DNA of 64,000 nucleotides from an uncultured Polaribacter sp. (GTDB lineage: Bacteria; Bacteroidota; Bacteroidia; Flavobacteriales; Flavobacteriaceae), in the NCBI GenBank assembly GCA_943788865.1, contig CALSRX010000003.1, positions 62,001 through 126,000 on the forward strand. Reading direction: 5' to 3'. The notes under the pieces were generated by a model, which saw only the letters and a list, made by a program, of their open reading frames with translations, was not told where the DNA came from and searched no databases. A program made the position numbers and the translations under genes. Positions 19,370 to 28,373 of the stretch are shown here, in pieces; positions within the stretch are counted from its first letter, which is position 1; every line of letters starts with the position of its first letter.

Positions 19370-19939
19370 ATGAGTTTAAACCCAAGAAAGAAAAAACAGG
19401 CTAAAGTTTTACGAACTTTTAGAAAAGTGCATCGAATTAATGGAGCTACCTTATTTATTTTCTTTTTTGTAGTTTCTATTAGTGGATTATTACTTGGTTG
19501 GAAGAAAAATAGCAATGATTATCTACTATCAAAAACACATAAAGGAACTTCTACTGAATTAAAAGAGTGGTTGCCCATAGATAGTTTATATAGTAATGCA
19601 AAATACTATTTTAAAGAACATATTTCTAAAGATTTATCATCTGAAATTGATCGAATTGATATTCGGAAAAATGACGGAACTGCAAAATTTATTTTTGAAA
19701 ATTATTACGGAATTCAAGTTGATGGCGCCACAGGGAACTTATTGCATATAGAAAGACGTCGTTCAGATTTTATAGAAGGAATCCATGATGGTTCTGCGTT
19801 GGATGTGTATTTCAATACTTCAGGAAACCCAATAAAACTCATCTATACAACCATTATGGGATTGGCATTACTACTCTTTACAATTACAGGATTTTGGCTG
19901 TGGTTAGGTCCTAAAAGAATGCGAAGAGCAAGCAAATAA
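19370..19939 (+). CDS. PepSY-associated transmembrane protein
   Basis: A 189-aa membrane protein with two hydrophobic helices: about residues 24-44 (LFIFFFVVSISGLLLGW) and 158-180 (LIYTTIMGLALLLFTITGFWLW). The extracytoplasmic stretch between them contains a PepSY-like strand-helix block and IEGIHDGSALD near the second helix. The arrangement RKVHRINGAT before helix 1 matches the PepSY_TM family, often linked to iron/siderophore reduction. A specific substrate cannot be read from the sequence. Ends 3 bases from the converging brnQ gene. Confidence 0.75.
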   Translation: MSLNPRKKKQAKVLRTFRKVHRINGATLFIFFFVVSISGLLLGWKKNSNDYLLSKTHKGTSTELKEWLPIDSLYSNAKYYFKEHISKDLSSEIDRIDIRKNDGTAKFIFENYYGIQVDGATGNLLHIERRRSDFIEGIHDGSALDVYFNTSGNPIKLIYTTIMGLALLLFTITGFWLWLGPKRMRRASK

Positions 19940-19942
19940 CAA

Positions 19943-21226
19943 TTATTTCTTTTTAATTAAATTTACGAACACAAAAGTAATCAAAGCTGGCAACACCCAA
20001 CCCAAAGTGTGTTCAGAAAAAGGAATATACCTTTGTATTCCGGTTAAGCTTTCTGGATTGACAACAAACTTTAAAAAATCTGGAATACTAAATAAGAATG
20101 TTATGCCTACTACTGCTTTAAAAACTGAAGGAGAAGCAAATTTTTCTGGAACAACGTTCAATAAAATTAAAATAATAGTTATTGGGTAAATAAACATTAA
20201 CACTGGCAATGCAATTACAATGATTGAATGAAAATCTAATTGACCAATTAAAACACCTATTAAACAACTTAAGACAGCCGTAATTGTATATGCCTTTTGA
20301 GAATTGTGAAACAATCCTTTAAAATAATCTGAAGTTCCAGTAACAATACCCACAGCTGTAGTAAAACAAGCAAGGGCAACCAATATGCTTAAAAAAGAGG
20401 TTCCAATATCCCCTAAGGTAGATACACTGATTCCTCTCAATAAATTTGCTCTTTGCATATCATTACTTAAAGCTCCGTCAACAAAAATTTCTGATCCGTA
20501 ATAAGCTCCTACAGCAATCAATCCGGTATAAATCACAAACAAACCAATTCCTGCAATAATTCCAGCTTTTTTAATCAATTCTTTTTTCTCTAAAGTCGAA
20601 GAATATCCTTTAAGATTTAAAGAAATAATGATCACACCACCAACAACTACAGCTCCAATCGCATCAAAAGTTTGATATCCTTCTAAAAGTCCACTTACTA
20701 TAGGTGCTTCAAAAATACCAGAATTCATGCTTGCATTACTTGAGAATAATCCAATTCCAATAACCAAAGCTAAAATGATTACAATTAATGGTGTTAAATA
20801 TTTACCAATCAAATTCAATATTTTAGACCTATTGAGCACAAAAATGAATACAAGTGTAAAGTAAATGCAACTTGTTAATAGAGGGTTTGTACCAAAAAAT
20901 GGATGTATTGCAATTTCATGAGTTGCAGATGCTGTTCTGGGTGAAGGAATTGTAATGCAAATTGCATACACAAACAAACAATACATATAACTGAATGTTG
21001 GTGAGACTTTTTTCCCAAAGTCAAACATGGTTCCCTGTAATTTAGCATGTGCTATAATTCCAAAAATTGGAATTACTACTGCGGTGATTATAAAACCTAT
21101 GGTTACCCAACCCCAATTTGTACCAGCATTGTAACCTAAAAGAGGTGGAAGCAATAAATTACCCGCTCCAAAAAATAAAGAGAATAAGGCAAATCCTACA
21201 ATAAAGATTTCTTTTGTTTTATTCAC
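19943..21226 (-). CDS. brnQ: Branched-chain amino acid carrier protein (LIVCS family)
   Basis: A 427-aa inner-membrane protein with about twelve hydrophobic helices that imports leucine, isoleucine and valine with a cation. The family N-terminal signature FALFSLFFGAGNLLLPPLLG is at about residues 12-31, and PRTASATHEIAIHPFFG follows the third helix. The upstream 182-aa membrane gene ends 2 bases before it, so they are probably co-transcribed. Functionally it complements the ilv and leu operons in the same window; no leader peptide or other amino-acid sensor is visible ahead of it. Confidence 0.93.
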   Translation of the reverse strand: MNKTKEIFIVGFALFSLFFGAGNLLLPPLLGYNAGTNWGWVTIGFIITAVVIPIFGIIAHAKLQGTMFDFGKKVSPTFSYMYCLFVYAICITIPSPRTASATHEIAIHPFFGTNPLLTSCIYFTLVFIFVLNRSKILNLIGKYLTPLIVIILALVIGIGLFSSNASMNSGIFEAPIVSGLLEGYQTFDAIGAVVVGGVIIISLNLKGYSSTLEKKELIKKAGIIAGIGLFVIYTGLIAVGAYYGSEIFVDGALSNDMQRANLLRGISVSTLGDIGTSFLSILVALACFTTAVGIVTGTSDYFKGLFHNSQKAYTITAVLSCLIGVLIGQLDFHSIIVIALPVLMFIYPITIILILLNVVPEKFASPSVFKAVVGITFLFSIPDFLKFVVNPESLTGIQRYIPFSEHTLGWVLPALITFVFVNLIKKK

Positions 21227-21228
21227 GT

Positions 21229-21777
21229 TTAAGAACGTTTCTTAAGAAGTAATAAAAAGGAATTTGCTATAAGGTATAAAAGAGCAATTGCAATTAAAAT
21301 AAATTTCAAGGTTGCAAAAGTAAATGCAATTGAAGACCAATATTGTTTATGACTACCAACAAGTAATTTTATCAACGATACATTTTCTATTGCATCAAAA
21401 GCAGCAGTTAAAAACATAGACCAAATTAGTATTTCTCCTATTTTATAAAAAGATTTTCCTGTCCATAAACGCACATTTAACTTGTGTATGAATAAAGAAA
21501 TCAATAAAGTATAAATAATTAAGAAAAGAAAATCATATCCCAAGCTAAGACCTGCACATATTTTCCCTAAAGTAGACCAAGAGTTGATGATTTCAAGAGA
21601 ATTTTCTAAGCTTCCTGCAAATTCAAAAGACACAATTCCATAAGGAGCTTTTACACCATCAATATAGATGTTAAAATATCGCAAAGCTATCATGCTTATA
21701 ATAAAGAGATATACAAGACTAAACGTTAATTTCTTTTCGTTTTTTTCTGAAAGATTTCTAAAGGGTGATGTAAACAT
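21229..21777 (-). CDS. Conserved membrane protein of unknown function
   Basis: A 182-aa protein with four hydrophobic helices: about residues 18-36 (LVYLFIISMIALRYF), 72-97 (ICAGLSLGYDFLFLIIYTLLISLF), 112-128 (IGEILIWSMFLTAAFDA) and 145-177 (IAFTFATLKFILIAIALLYLIANSFLLLL). FDAIENVSLIKLL after helix 3 is the most distinctive block. I do not recognise the family. Directly upstream of brnQ with a 2-base gap, so a link to transport is possible but not shown by sequence. Confidence 0.6.
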   Translation of the reverse strand: MFTSPFRNLSEKNEKKLTFSLVYLFIISMIALRYFNIYIDGVKAPYGIVSFEFAGSLENSLEIINSWSTLGKICAGLSLGYDFLFLIIYTLLISLFIHKLNVRLWTGKSFYKIGEILIWSMFLTAAFDAIENVSLIKLLVGSHKQYWSSIAFTFATLKFILIAIALLYLIANSFLLLLKKRS

Positions 21778-21813
21778 TTCTATTATAATATAAATAACCT
21801 CAATAAAGATACA

Positions 21814-21821
21814 TATTTTTG
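21814..21821 (+). promoter_or_regulatory. -7 element of the alpha/beta hydrolase gene
   Basis: TATTTTTG fits TAnnTTTG and ends only 4 bases before the ATG at 21826, so the transcript is likely leaderless or nearly so. No -33 TTG seen. Confidence 0.5.
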
Positions 21822-21825
21822 TTTA

Positions 21826-22620
21826 ATGCAAAATAGTATCGTCTATAAAAACACTAAAATTTCTTTTTCATCAACAGGAACAGGAACTGCGGTAGTGCTT
21901 TTGCATGGGTTTTTAGAAAATTCCTCTATGTGGAAATCTCTTACTGAGGTTTTATCAAAAAGAAATCGAGTTATTTGTATTGATTTATTGGGGCATGGAA
22001 ATTCTGAATGCATAGGATATGTGCATTCTATGGAGCTCATGGCAGATGCTGTTGAAGCTGTTTTAAAACATTTACGAATTAGAAAACCAATTGTTGTTGG
22101 ACATTCTATGGGAGGTTATGTTGCCTTGGCATTTGCAGAGAAAAATATAGATAAAATAAAAGGGTTTTGTTTGATGAATTCTACCTCTTTAGCAGATGAT
22201 ACTGAACGAAAAAAGTTGCGTATTAGAGCCAATAAATTAGTACAGAAAAACTTCAAAAGCATGGTGCAACTATCTTTTACTAATTTGTTTAGTGAACAAA
22301 GTAGAATTACTTATCAAGACGAAATGAAAGCGGCATTAAATGATGCGTTGAAGACTCCAGTTCAAGGGTATATTGCTTGTCAAGAAGGCATGATTATTAG
22401 ACCCAATAGAGAGCCTGTTTTACAACAATTATCGTGTAAAAAATTATTGATTTTAGGAAGAAGAGACCCTGTTTTAGACCTAGAAATTTCTTTAAAAGAA
22501 GCAAAAACCAACAAATTAGAAACCATTCTTTTTGATGATGGGCATATGAGTCATATTGAAAATAAAAATGAGCTTACCGCAACACTTAAGAAGTTTATTT
22601 CTTCAATAAAAAATAATTAA
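21826..22620 (+). CDS. Alpha/beta-fold hydrolase
   Basis: A 264-aa cytoplasmic alpha/beta hydrolase with an intact catalytic triad: Ser94 in the nucleophile elbow GHSMGG, Asp214 in GRRDPVLD, and His240 in DDGHMSHIE. The oxyanion segment LLHGFLEN (26-33) and DLLGHGNS (53-60) are typical of the esterase/lipase and MenH-like group. The cap region (about 120-190) is helical. Substrate unknown; MenH or a carboxylesterase are both possible. The 3' end overlaps the converging thiL by 4 bases. Confidence 0.85.
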   Translation: MQNSIVYKNTKISFSSTGTGTAVVLLHGFLENSSMWKSLTEVLSKRNRVICIDLLGHGNSECIGYVHSMELMADAVEAVLKHLRIRKPIVVGHSMGGYVALAFAEKNIDKIKGFCLMNSTSLADDTERKKLRIRANKLVQKNFKSMVQLSFTNLFSEQSRITYQDEMKAALNDALKTPVQGYIACQEGMIIRPNREPVLQQLSCKKLLILGRRDPVLDLEISLKEAKTNKLETILFDDGHMSHIENKNELTATLKKFISSIKNN

Positions 22621-23666
22621 TTTTCTTTCAACGCATTCCAACCTTGCGCTTGTAAAGCAATTTCTTGATTTGCCCGTGTTACTAAATTCATCCCTTGGTT
22701 TTCTTCTGTAATATGACCAATAATAGAAAAATTCGGATTTCCTTTGATGTTGTCAAAATCGGCAATTGGTACAGTAAATAACAATTCGTAATCTTCTCCA
22801 CCACTCAAGGCAATCATGGTAGAATCCATATTAAATTCTTCGCAAGTAGAAATTACCTGTGGGTCTAAGGGAAATTTATCTTCATAAATTTTACACCCTA
22901 CTTTAGATTGAGAACAAATGTGCATAATTTCAGAAGATAATCCGTCAGAAATATCAATCATCGAAGTAGGTTTCACACCTAGCTCTTTTAACAATCCAGC
23001 AATATCTTTACGTGCTTCTGGTTTTAATTGACGCTCAATTAAATAGGTATATGCATCTAAGTCAGGTTGATTATTTGGATCCACTTGAAAAACTTGTTTT
23101 TCTCTTTCCAACACCTGCAGTCCTAAATAGGCAGCACCTAAATCACCCGAAACGACAATTAAATCGGTTTCTTTTGCACCATTTCTATACACAACATCTT
23201 CTTTGTTTGCTTTACCGATTGCCGTTACAGAAATCAACATTCCTTTGTTAGAAGAGGTGGTATCGCCACCAATTAAATCTATTTGATAGGTTTCACAAGC
23301 CAACTGAATTCCGGCATACAATTCTTCAATTGCTTCTAGTGGAAAACGATTAGAAACTGCAAGTGAAACAGTAATTTGCTCTGCAGTTCCGTTCATAGCA
23401 TACACATCCGAAAGATTTACCATAACAGATTTATACCCTAAATGTTTTAAGGGCATATAACTCAAATCGAAATGGACCCCTTCAATTAATAAATCAGTAC
23501 TAACTAAGGTTTGTTTTTCTGAGGCATCTAGAACAGCTGCATCATCTCCAACTCCTTTTATTGTTGATGCATTTTTAAGTTTAAAATGCTTTGTTAAATG
23601 GTTTATCAATCCGAATTCACCTAATTCAGAAAGTGAGGTTTTGTTTTGGTCTTTGTCTTCAATCAT
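22617..23666 (-). CDS. thiL: Thiamine-monophosphate kinase
   Basis: Phosphorylates thiamine phosphate to thiamine diphosphate, the cofactor used by IlvB in this window. From the chosen ATG at 23666 the protein has 349 residues. Motifs are intact: GVGDDAAVL near the N terminus, STDLLIEGVHFDL, GGDTTSSNKG, DISDGLSSE and SGGEDYELLFTV. The ATG at 23666 is preferred because the -7 element lies at 23671-23678, so an upstream TTG in the same frame would not be transcribed. No TPP riboswitch is present; the transcript appears almost leaderless. Confidence 0.95.
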   Translation of the reverse strand: MIEDKDQNKTSLSELGEFGLINHLTKHFKLKNASTIKGVGDDAAVLDASEKQTLVSTDLLIEGVHFDLSYMPLKHLGYKSVMVNLSDVYAMNGTAEQITVSLAVSNRFPLEAIEELYAGIQLACETYQIDLIGGDTTSSNKGMLISVTAIGKANKEDVVYRNGAKETDLIVVSGDLGAAYLGLQVLEREKQVFQVDPNNQPDLDAYTYLIERQLKPEARKDIAGLLKELGVKPTSMIDISDGLSSEIMHICSQSKVGCKIYEDKFPLDPQVISTCEEFNMDSTMIALSGGEDYELLFTVPIADFDNIKGNPNFSIIGHITEENQGMNLVTRANQEIALQAQGWNALKEN

Positions 23667-23670
23667 GCCG

Positions 23671-23678
23671 CAAAGATA
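23671..23678 (-). promoter_or_regulatory. -7 element of thiL
   Basis: Minus-strand TATCTTTG ends 4 bases before the ATG, so the mRNA should begin at or just inside the start codon. Confidence 0.55.
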
Positions 23679-23723
23679 CAGCAATTCTATTTGTTTTTAA
23701 AGCAAGAAAAGGTGTTTTAATCT

Positions 23724-23803
23724 TCTGTCCGGTTGAGCGGAGTCGAAACCTATTTTTATAATAATCGAGTACCTTAGAGTTCTCGACTCCCCTCGAACAG
23801 ACA
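23724..23803. repeat. Long inverted repeat of the GAGCGGAGTCGA type
   Basis: Left arm TCTGTCCGGTTGAGCGGAG followed by TCGA, right arm TCGACTCCCCTCGAACAGACA read in the opposite sense. The arms pair over about 20 bases around a 35-base A/T-rich centre. Copies of this hairpin class are scattered between genes in Flavobacteriaceae. It lies between the M14 gene and thiL. Confidence 0.7.
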
Positions 23804-23814
23804 TGATTTTTGGT

Positions 23815-25441
23815 TTATCTAACAGAGTAATATTTAAAAACAGGATATTCTACAGTTTTTGTATCTACTCCTTGAGATTTTAAATAGTTGTCAAAGAAAT
23901 TCCATGATACCAATCCATCATCAGACTGCGGTTCTAACATGTAAAACGCTAGATTTGTTAAAGGTTGTGCCATGTCAATCCAATAATCACCTTTTCTAAA
24001 AGTTTGCGTTTTTGCAACATATTTCCCTTCTACTGTTGCCATATTATGGCCTTCAAACTTACGTTTTGCTGTTGTTAGTTTTTCAACCATAAAAACCTCT
24101 CCAGTTGCTCTTTTACGTCCTTTTAGCTCCGTTACTTTTACACCTTGTTTTCTTAAATGCTCTACGATAGATTTCATAGATTTTGGTAAGAAATATCCTT
24201 TTGGTAAAGTTGTAGATACTGTAGCATCAAATTTTGATAAGTTGGTTACATTCGGAACATCAATGATTCTTCCAGAACGGATATAGCTTTTCTTTCCATC
24301 TTTCATGTACGGAATGTAATCGTAGGTTCTGTAACTTTCTATTTTTTTATCTAAAGCCACCATTTTAAAACGGACTCCTTTTTGCACTTTTCCTGCATTA
24401 TTAACCACATTATCAATAGCGTCTTTTTCTGCCTTTGCATTGATGGCTGCCATTTTTCTACCATTTTTGTGAGTAAATTCTAAAATTTCTGCAACAAATC
24501 CATAGGTTCCGTTCATACGTTCATACAAACGATCATGAGCAAAAGCTTCACTTAAAATTCCCACTTTATTTCGCAATCCCATTTGATTGACAATATATCT
24601 TGGATGATGGTTGTAGGTATAAATAGAAGCAGGAGGCCAACCTTGTCTGGTAGAATAATACCCATACGGGCCAATTTTTACTTTGTAATTTTTATCGATC
24701 TTTTTTGTCTACTTCTGGAAATAAAACATCCCAAGTATAATCGTAGGGTGCTTTTTCTCCTGCATAATGATAACTTGGTGCGTACGTAATTCCGTAACCA
24801 TGCCATGTTCCGTTAGTAGTATGTAGATCTACCAACATTTCTGGATCCCATTTTAAAAGGACATTCTGAATTAAGCCAGCAGTTTCAAAAGCTTCCATTT
24901 TAATTCCGTCTCTATTTAAATCCAATCCCTGACTGTTGGATCGAATTCCAACTTCAACCGGACTGTCTTCTTGAGAAGGTCTTCTGCCTTGTTTCATTTT
25001 ATCGTTAGAATCTGTATTATAAATAGGCGCAAAGATTAAAATCTGATTGTCTAATAAATGTTTTTTATCACCCAATAAAATGTCACGCATTATTTGTTGT
25101 ACAATTTCCTTCCCTTCAACTTCTCCAGAATGAATGTTTCCTTGAATATACAAAACAGGTTTTCCAGAGGCTTTCGCTTCTGCAGGAGTAGTAATTTTTG
25201 GGTTCGCTAAAATTACCATCGGAATTTTTTTGCCTTCTTTACTAGTTCCCATATATTCTAAATGCAATAAATCAGATTTTTTCTCCAGTGCTGAGATAAA
25301 TGACATTACTTCGGCATAGGTAGATGTTTTTTGATAATTAGACTTTACTGGAACGGTAATTAATTCTTCTGGCCAAGCTTTTTGTTGTGCAATAATCTGA
25401 GTAGAAATTAGAAGTACGATTGCGGTAAAAATGCGTTTCAT
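23815..25441 (-). pseudogene. M14-family zinc carboxypeptidase, broken by a one-base frameshift
   Basis: The first frame starts at 25441 with a signal peptide (MKRIFTAIVLLISTQIIAQ) and carries the zinc ligands H104/E107 (GNIHSGEVE) and H206 (VDLHTTNG) plus the N175-R176 substrate pair. It ends in a TAA at 24692 just after a run of six A (plus-strand T6, 24701-24706). The next frame continues the same protein without a gap down to 23815 and holds the expected catalytic Glu in GILSEAFAHDRL. With five A instead of six the product would be about 541 aa. Either a sequencing indel or a real mutation; if real, the catalytic Glu is lost. Frame continuity makes a single original gene nearly certain. 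Confidence 0.85.
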
Positions 25442-25608
25442 TTAGTTTGTTTTAGTTATGGAATAAAAGTAAGTTTAATTCCTTGTTATTAAAGTTTATA
25501 GACTTTTTTTAACACTTCATTAACAAATCAAAAGTGCTATAAAATCAAATACTATTGACTTTATGTATTTTAACAATCAAACTATCAATTTTATTCATGT
25601 TAAAAGAC

Positions 25609-25638
25609 TTTGATAATCATATTTCTTGGCTATATTTG
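25609..25638 (+). promoter_or_regulatory. suf operon promoter (TTTG-18-TATATTTG)
   Basis: TATATTTG (25631-25638) as -7 and TTTG (25609-25612) as -33, spacer 18. Predicted start near 25645, about 25 bases before the sufA-like ATG. Confidence 0.78.
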
Positions 25639-25647
25639 CATCTAATT

Positions 25648-25660
25648 TAGATTTAATCTA
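25648..25660. promoter_or_regulatory. 13-bp palindrome at the suf transcription start (candidate operator)
   Basis: TAGATTTAATCTA has perfect 6-base arms around one T and lies at about +3 to +15 of the suf promoter, where a bound repressor would block transcription. Which regulator would bind (Fur-, Rrf2/IscR- or DtxR-type) cannot be told. Confidence 0.45.
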
Positions 25661-25669
25661 TTTAAAGTT

Positions 25670-25999
25670 ATGATAAAAGTTTCAGATATAGCTAAGAAAA
25701 AAGTCATTGAGTTAATGAAAGATGACGGTTTTGATGTTTCTAAAGACTTTGTGCGCGTAGGCGTAAAAAGTGGAGGTTGTTCGGGCTTATCGTATGATTT
25801 AAAATTTGATAAGAATCAATCAGAGGGTGATAAACTTTTTGAAGACAATGATGTAAAAATTATTGTAGACAAAAAGAGCTTCTTGTATTTGGTAGGTACA
25901 ACACTAGAATATTCTGGAGGTTTAAACGGAACAGGGTTTGTTTTTAACAATCCAAACGCAAATAGAACTTGTGGTTGTGGAGAAAGCTTTTCACTTTAA
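25670..25999 (+). CDS. sufA: Iron-sulfur cluster assembly A-type protein (HesB/IscA/SufA)
   Basis: A-type carrier that receives Fe-S clusters from SufBCD and passes them to target proteins. 109 aa, with the three family cysteines in GGCSGL (Cys37) and TCGCGES near the C terminus. First gene of the suf operon, 11 bases before sufB, under the promoter at 25609-25638. The symbol sufA is by context; it could equally be written erpA/iscA-like. Confidence 0.92.
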   Translation: MIKVSDIAKKKVIELMKDDGFDVSKDFVRVGVKSGGCSGLSYDLKFDKNQSEGDKLFEDNDVKIIVDKKSFLYLVGTTLEYSGGLNGTGFVFNNPNANRTCGCGESFSL

Positions 26000-26010
26000 G
26001 AAAGACACAA

Positions 26011-27459
26011 ATGAGTAAGTATACAGAAGATAATTTAAGAGAGGAATTAAAAACCAAAGAATACGAATATGGTTTTTACACAGATATTGAAAGCGAAACG
26101 TTTGCAAAAGGGTTAAATGAAGATGTTGTTCGTGCTATTTCTAAAAAGAAAAACGAACCACAATGGATGACAGATTGGCGTCTGGAAGCTTTTCGTGTTT
26201 GGAAAAAAATGGAAGAACCAGATTGGGCAAATGTTAAGTACCCTAAACCAAACTTTCAAGAAATTGCCTATTATTCTGCTCCAAAAAAGAAACCAAAACT
26301 AAATAGTTTAGATGAAGTTGATCCAGATTTATTAGACACGTTTAAAAAATTAGGAATCTCTTTAGATGAACAAAAACGTTTGGCAAATGTTGCGGTAGAT
26401 ATTGTAATGGATTCTGTTTCTGTTGCGACAACTTTTAAGAAAACATTGGGCGAAAAAGGAATTATTTTTATGCCAATTTCTGAAGCTATTCAAGAACATC
26501 CAGAGTTGGTGAAGAAATATTTAGGAACGGTTGTTCCTACTTCAGATAATTTTTATGCCGCATTAAATTCGGCTGTTTTTTCTGACGGATCTTTCTGTTA
26601 CATTCCAAAAGGCGTTCGTTGTCCAATGGAATTATCAACGTATTTTAGAATTAATGAAGGAGGAACAGGACAATTTGAAAGAACTTTAGTTGTTGCAGAT
26701 AAAGGCAGTTATGTGTCTTACTTAGAAGGATGTACGGCGCCACAAAGAGATGAAAATCAATTACATGCGGCTGTTGTAGAGTTAATTGCAATGGACGATG
26801 CTGAGATCAAATATTCTACCGTGCAAAACTGGTTTCCTGGTGATGCCAATGGTAAAGGTGGTGTTTTTAATTTTGTAACCAAAAGAGGATTGTGTGAAAC
26901 CAACGCAAAAATTTCTTGGACACAAGTAGAAACAGGATCTGCTGTTACATGGAAATACCCATCTTGTATTTTGAAAGGAAATAATTCAGTTGGAGAGTTT
27001 TATTCGATTGCAGTGACTAATCACTATCAACAAGCAGATACAGGAACAAAAATGATTCACTTAGGTAAAAACACTAGGTCAACAATCATTTCAAAAGGAA
27101 TATCAGCCGGAAAATCACAAAATTCTTACAGAGGTTTAGTGCAAGTAAATGCAAGAGCAGAAAATGCACGTAATTTTTCGCAATGTGATTCGCTATTGAT
27201 GGGAAATGAATGTGGAGCACACACATTTCCATACATAGAAGCAAAAAATAAAACAGCGCAAATAGAACACGAAGCAACTACCAGTAAAATTGGAGAAGAC
27301 CAATTGTTTTACTGTAATCAAAGAGGAATTGATACAGAAAAAGCCATTGCTTTAATTGTAAACGGATTTAGTAAAGAGGTACTAAATAAGTTGCCAATGG
27401 AATTTGCTGTGGAGGCACAAAAATTATTAGAAATCTCTCTAGAGGGGTCAGTAGGATAA
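26011..27459 (+). CDS. sufB: Fe-S cluster assembly scaffold SufB
   Basis: Core scaffold of the SufBCD complex on which clusters are built. The ATG at 26011 ([13 protein letters not shown]) is used; a longer frame starting inside sufA is possible but does not fit the family. 482 aa, normal for SufB. Conserved blocks include [25 protein letters not shown] (split here as [13 protein letters not shown]), YLEGCTAPQ and [20 protein letters not shown], the cysteine and histidine region involved in sulfur transfer. A short repeat separates it from sufC. Confidence 0.97.
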   Translation: MSKYTEDNLREELKTKEYEYGFYTDIESETFAKGLNEDVVRAISKKKNEPQWMTDWRLEAFRVWKKMEEPDWANVKYPKPNFQEIAYYSAPKKKPKLNSLDEVDPDLLDTFKKLGISLDEQKRLANVAVDIVMDSVSVATTFKKTLGEKGIIFMPISEAIQEHPELVKKYLGTVVPTSDNFYAALNSAVFSDGSFCYIPKGVRCPMELSTYFRINEGGTGQFERTLVVADKGSYVSYLEGCTAPQRDENQLHAAVVELIAMDDAEIKYSTVQNWFPGDANGKGGVFNFVTKRGLCETNAKISWTQVETGSAVTWKYPSCILKGNNSVGEFYSIAVTNHYQQADTGTKMIHLGKNTRSTIISKGISAGKSQNSYRGLVQVNARAENARNFSQCDSLLMGNECGAHTFPYIEAKNKTAQIEHEATTSKIGEDQLFYCNQRGIDTEKAIALIVNGFSKEVLNKLPMEFAVEAQKLLEISLEGSVG

Positions 27460-27469
27460 AATTATAAAT

Positions 27470-27499
27470 GCTTATAGCTAAAAGCTAAAAGCCAATAGC
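27470..27499 (+). repeat. Short AGCTAAAAGC-type intergenic repeat
   Basis: Overlapping units of GCTAAAAGC ending in CAATAGC, between sufB and sufC. Low-complexity units of this kind are common between Flavobacteriaceae genes. It does not look like a terminator. Confidence 0.45.
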
Positions 27500-27508
27500 A
27501 TAAAAGAA

Positions 27509-28258
27509 ATGTTAAAAATAAATAATTTACACGCAAGTATAGACGATAAATCAATCTTAAAAGGATTGAATATTGAAGTAAAAGCAGGAGAAGTTCATGC
27601 AATTATGGGGCCTAATGGAGCTGGAAAAAGCACCTTGGCTAATATTATTGCAGGAAAAGATGAATATGAAATTACAGAAGGAATTATTGAATTAGATGGG
27701 GAAGATATTAGCGAATTGGCACCAGAAGAAAGAGCACATAATGGTGTGTTTTTGTCATTTCAATATCCGGTAGAAATTCCTGGAGTTTCAGTCACCAACT
27801 TTATAAAAACAGCGATTAACGAAACTCGTAAAGCAAAAGGATTGGAAGACATGCCTGCAAAAGATATGTTGAAAATGATTCGTGAGAAATCAGAATTGTT
27901 AGAAATAGATCGCAAGTTTTTATCACGTTCTTTAAACGAAGGTTTTTCTGGAGGAGAAAAGAAACGTAATGAGATTTTTCAAATGGCAATGTTACAACCA
28001 AAATTAGCCATTTTAGATGAAACAGATTCTGGTTTAGATATTGATGCACTGCGTATTGTTGCTAACGGTGTAAACAAATTAAAATCTAAAGACAATGCGG
28101 TAATTGTAATTACACACTACCAACGTTTGTTAGAGTATATCGTTCCAGATTTTGTACATGTTTTACACGATGGTAAGATTGTAAAAACAGGAGATGCTTC
28201 TTTAGCGTTAGAACTAGAAGCAAAAGGATACGATTGGATTAAACAAGAGTTGGTTTAA
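27509..28258 (+). CDS. sufC: Fe-S cluster assembly ATPase SufC
   Basis: ABC-type ATPase that drives conformational change of SufB-SufD. 249 aa with Walker A GPNGAGKS (34-41), Q-loop LSFQYP (82-87), signature FSGGEKKR (146-153, the SufC-specific KKRNEI follows) and Walker B ILDETDSGLD (168-177). H-loop VITHYQR is present. Third gene of the suf operon. Confidence 0.97.
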   Translation: MLKINNLHASIDDKSILKGLNIEVKAGEVHAIMGPNGAGKSTLANIIAGKDEYEITEGIIELDGEDISELAPEERAHNGVFLSFQYPVEIPGVSVTNFIKTAINETRKAKGLEDMPAKDMLKMIREKSELLEIDRKFLSRSLNEGFSGGEKKRNEIFQMAMLQPKLAILDETDSGLDIDALRIVANGVNKLKSKDNAVIVITHYQRLLEYIVPDFVHVLHDGKIVKTGDASLALELEAKGYDWIKQELV

Positions 28259-28264
28259 ACTTTA

Positions 28265-28364
28265 TTGTTATTCTCGCAAACCTGATTGTCGAAACACAGG
28301 AGCTAGAATTTAATAAAAGGAGCGTTTACATTAATGATATTTCGCAGCAAGTGCGGAATGACAA
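28265..28364. repeat. Hairpin repeat between sufC and sufD
   Basis: Left arm TTGTTATTCTCGCA (28265-28278) and right arm TGCGGAATGACAA (28352-28364) are near-complementary, with further partial pairing inside. It belongs to the TGTCATTCCGC class of dispersed Bacteroidota hairpins and starts a few bases after the sufC stop codon. Confidence 0.6.
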
Positions 28365-28373
28365 AAAGAAAAA

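Noticed and set aside
24699..24708. Programmed -1 frameshifting at AAAAAAG in the M14 gene
   Set aside because: A -1 shift leads to a stop within a few codons; the downstream frame needs +1, so an indel is the better explanation.
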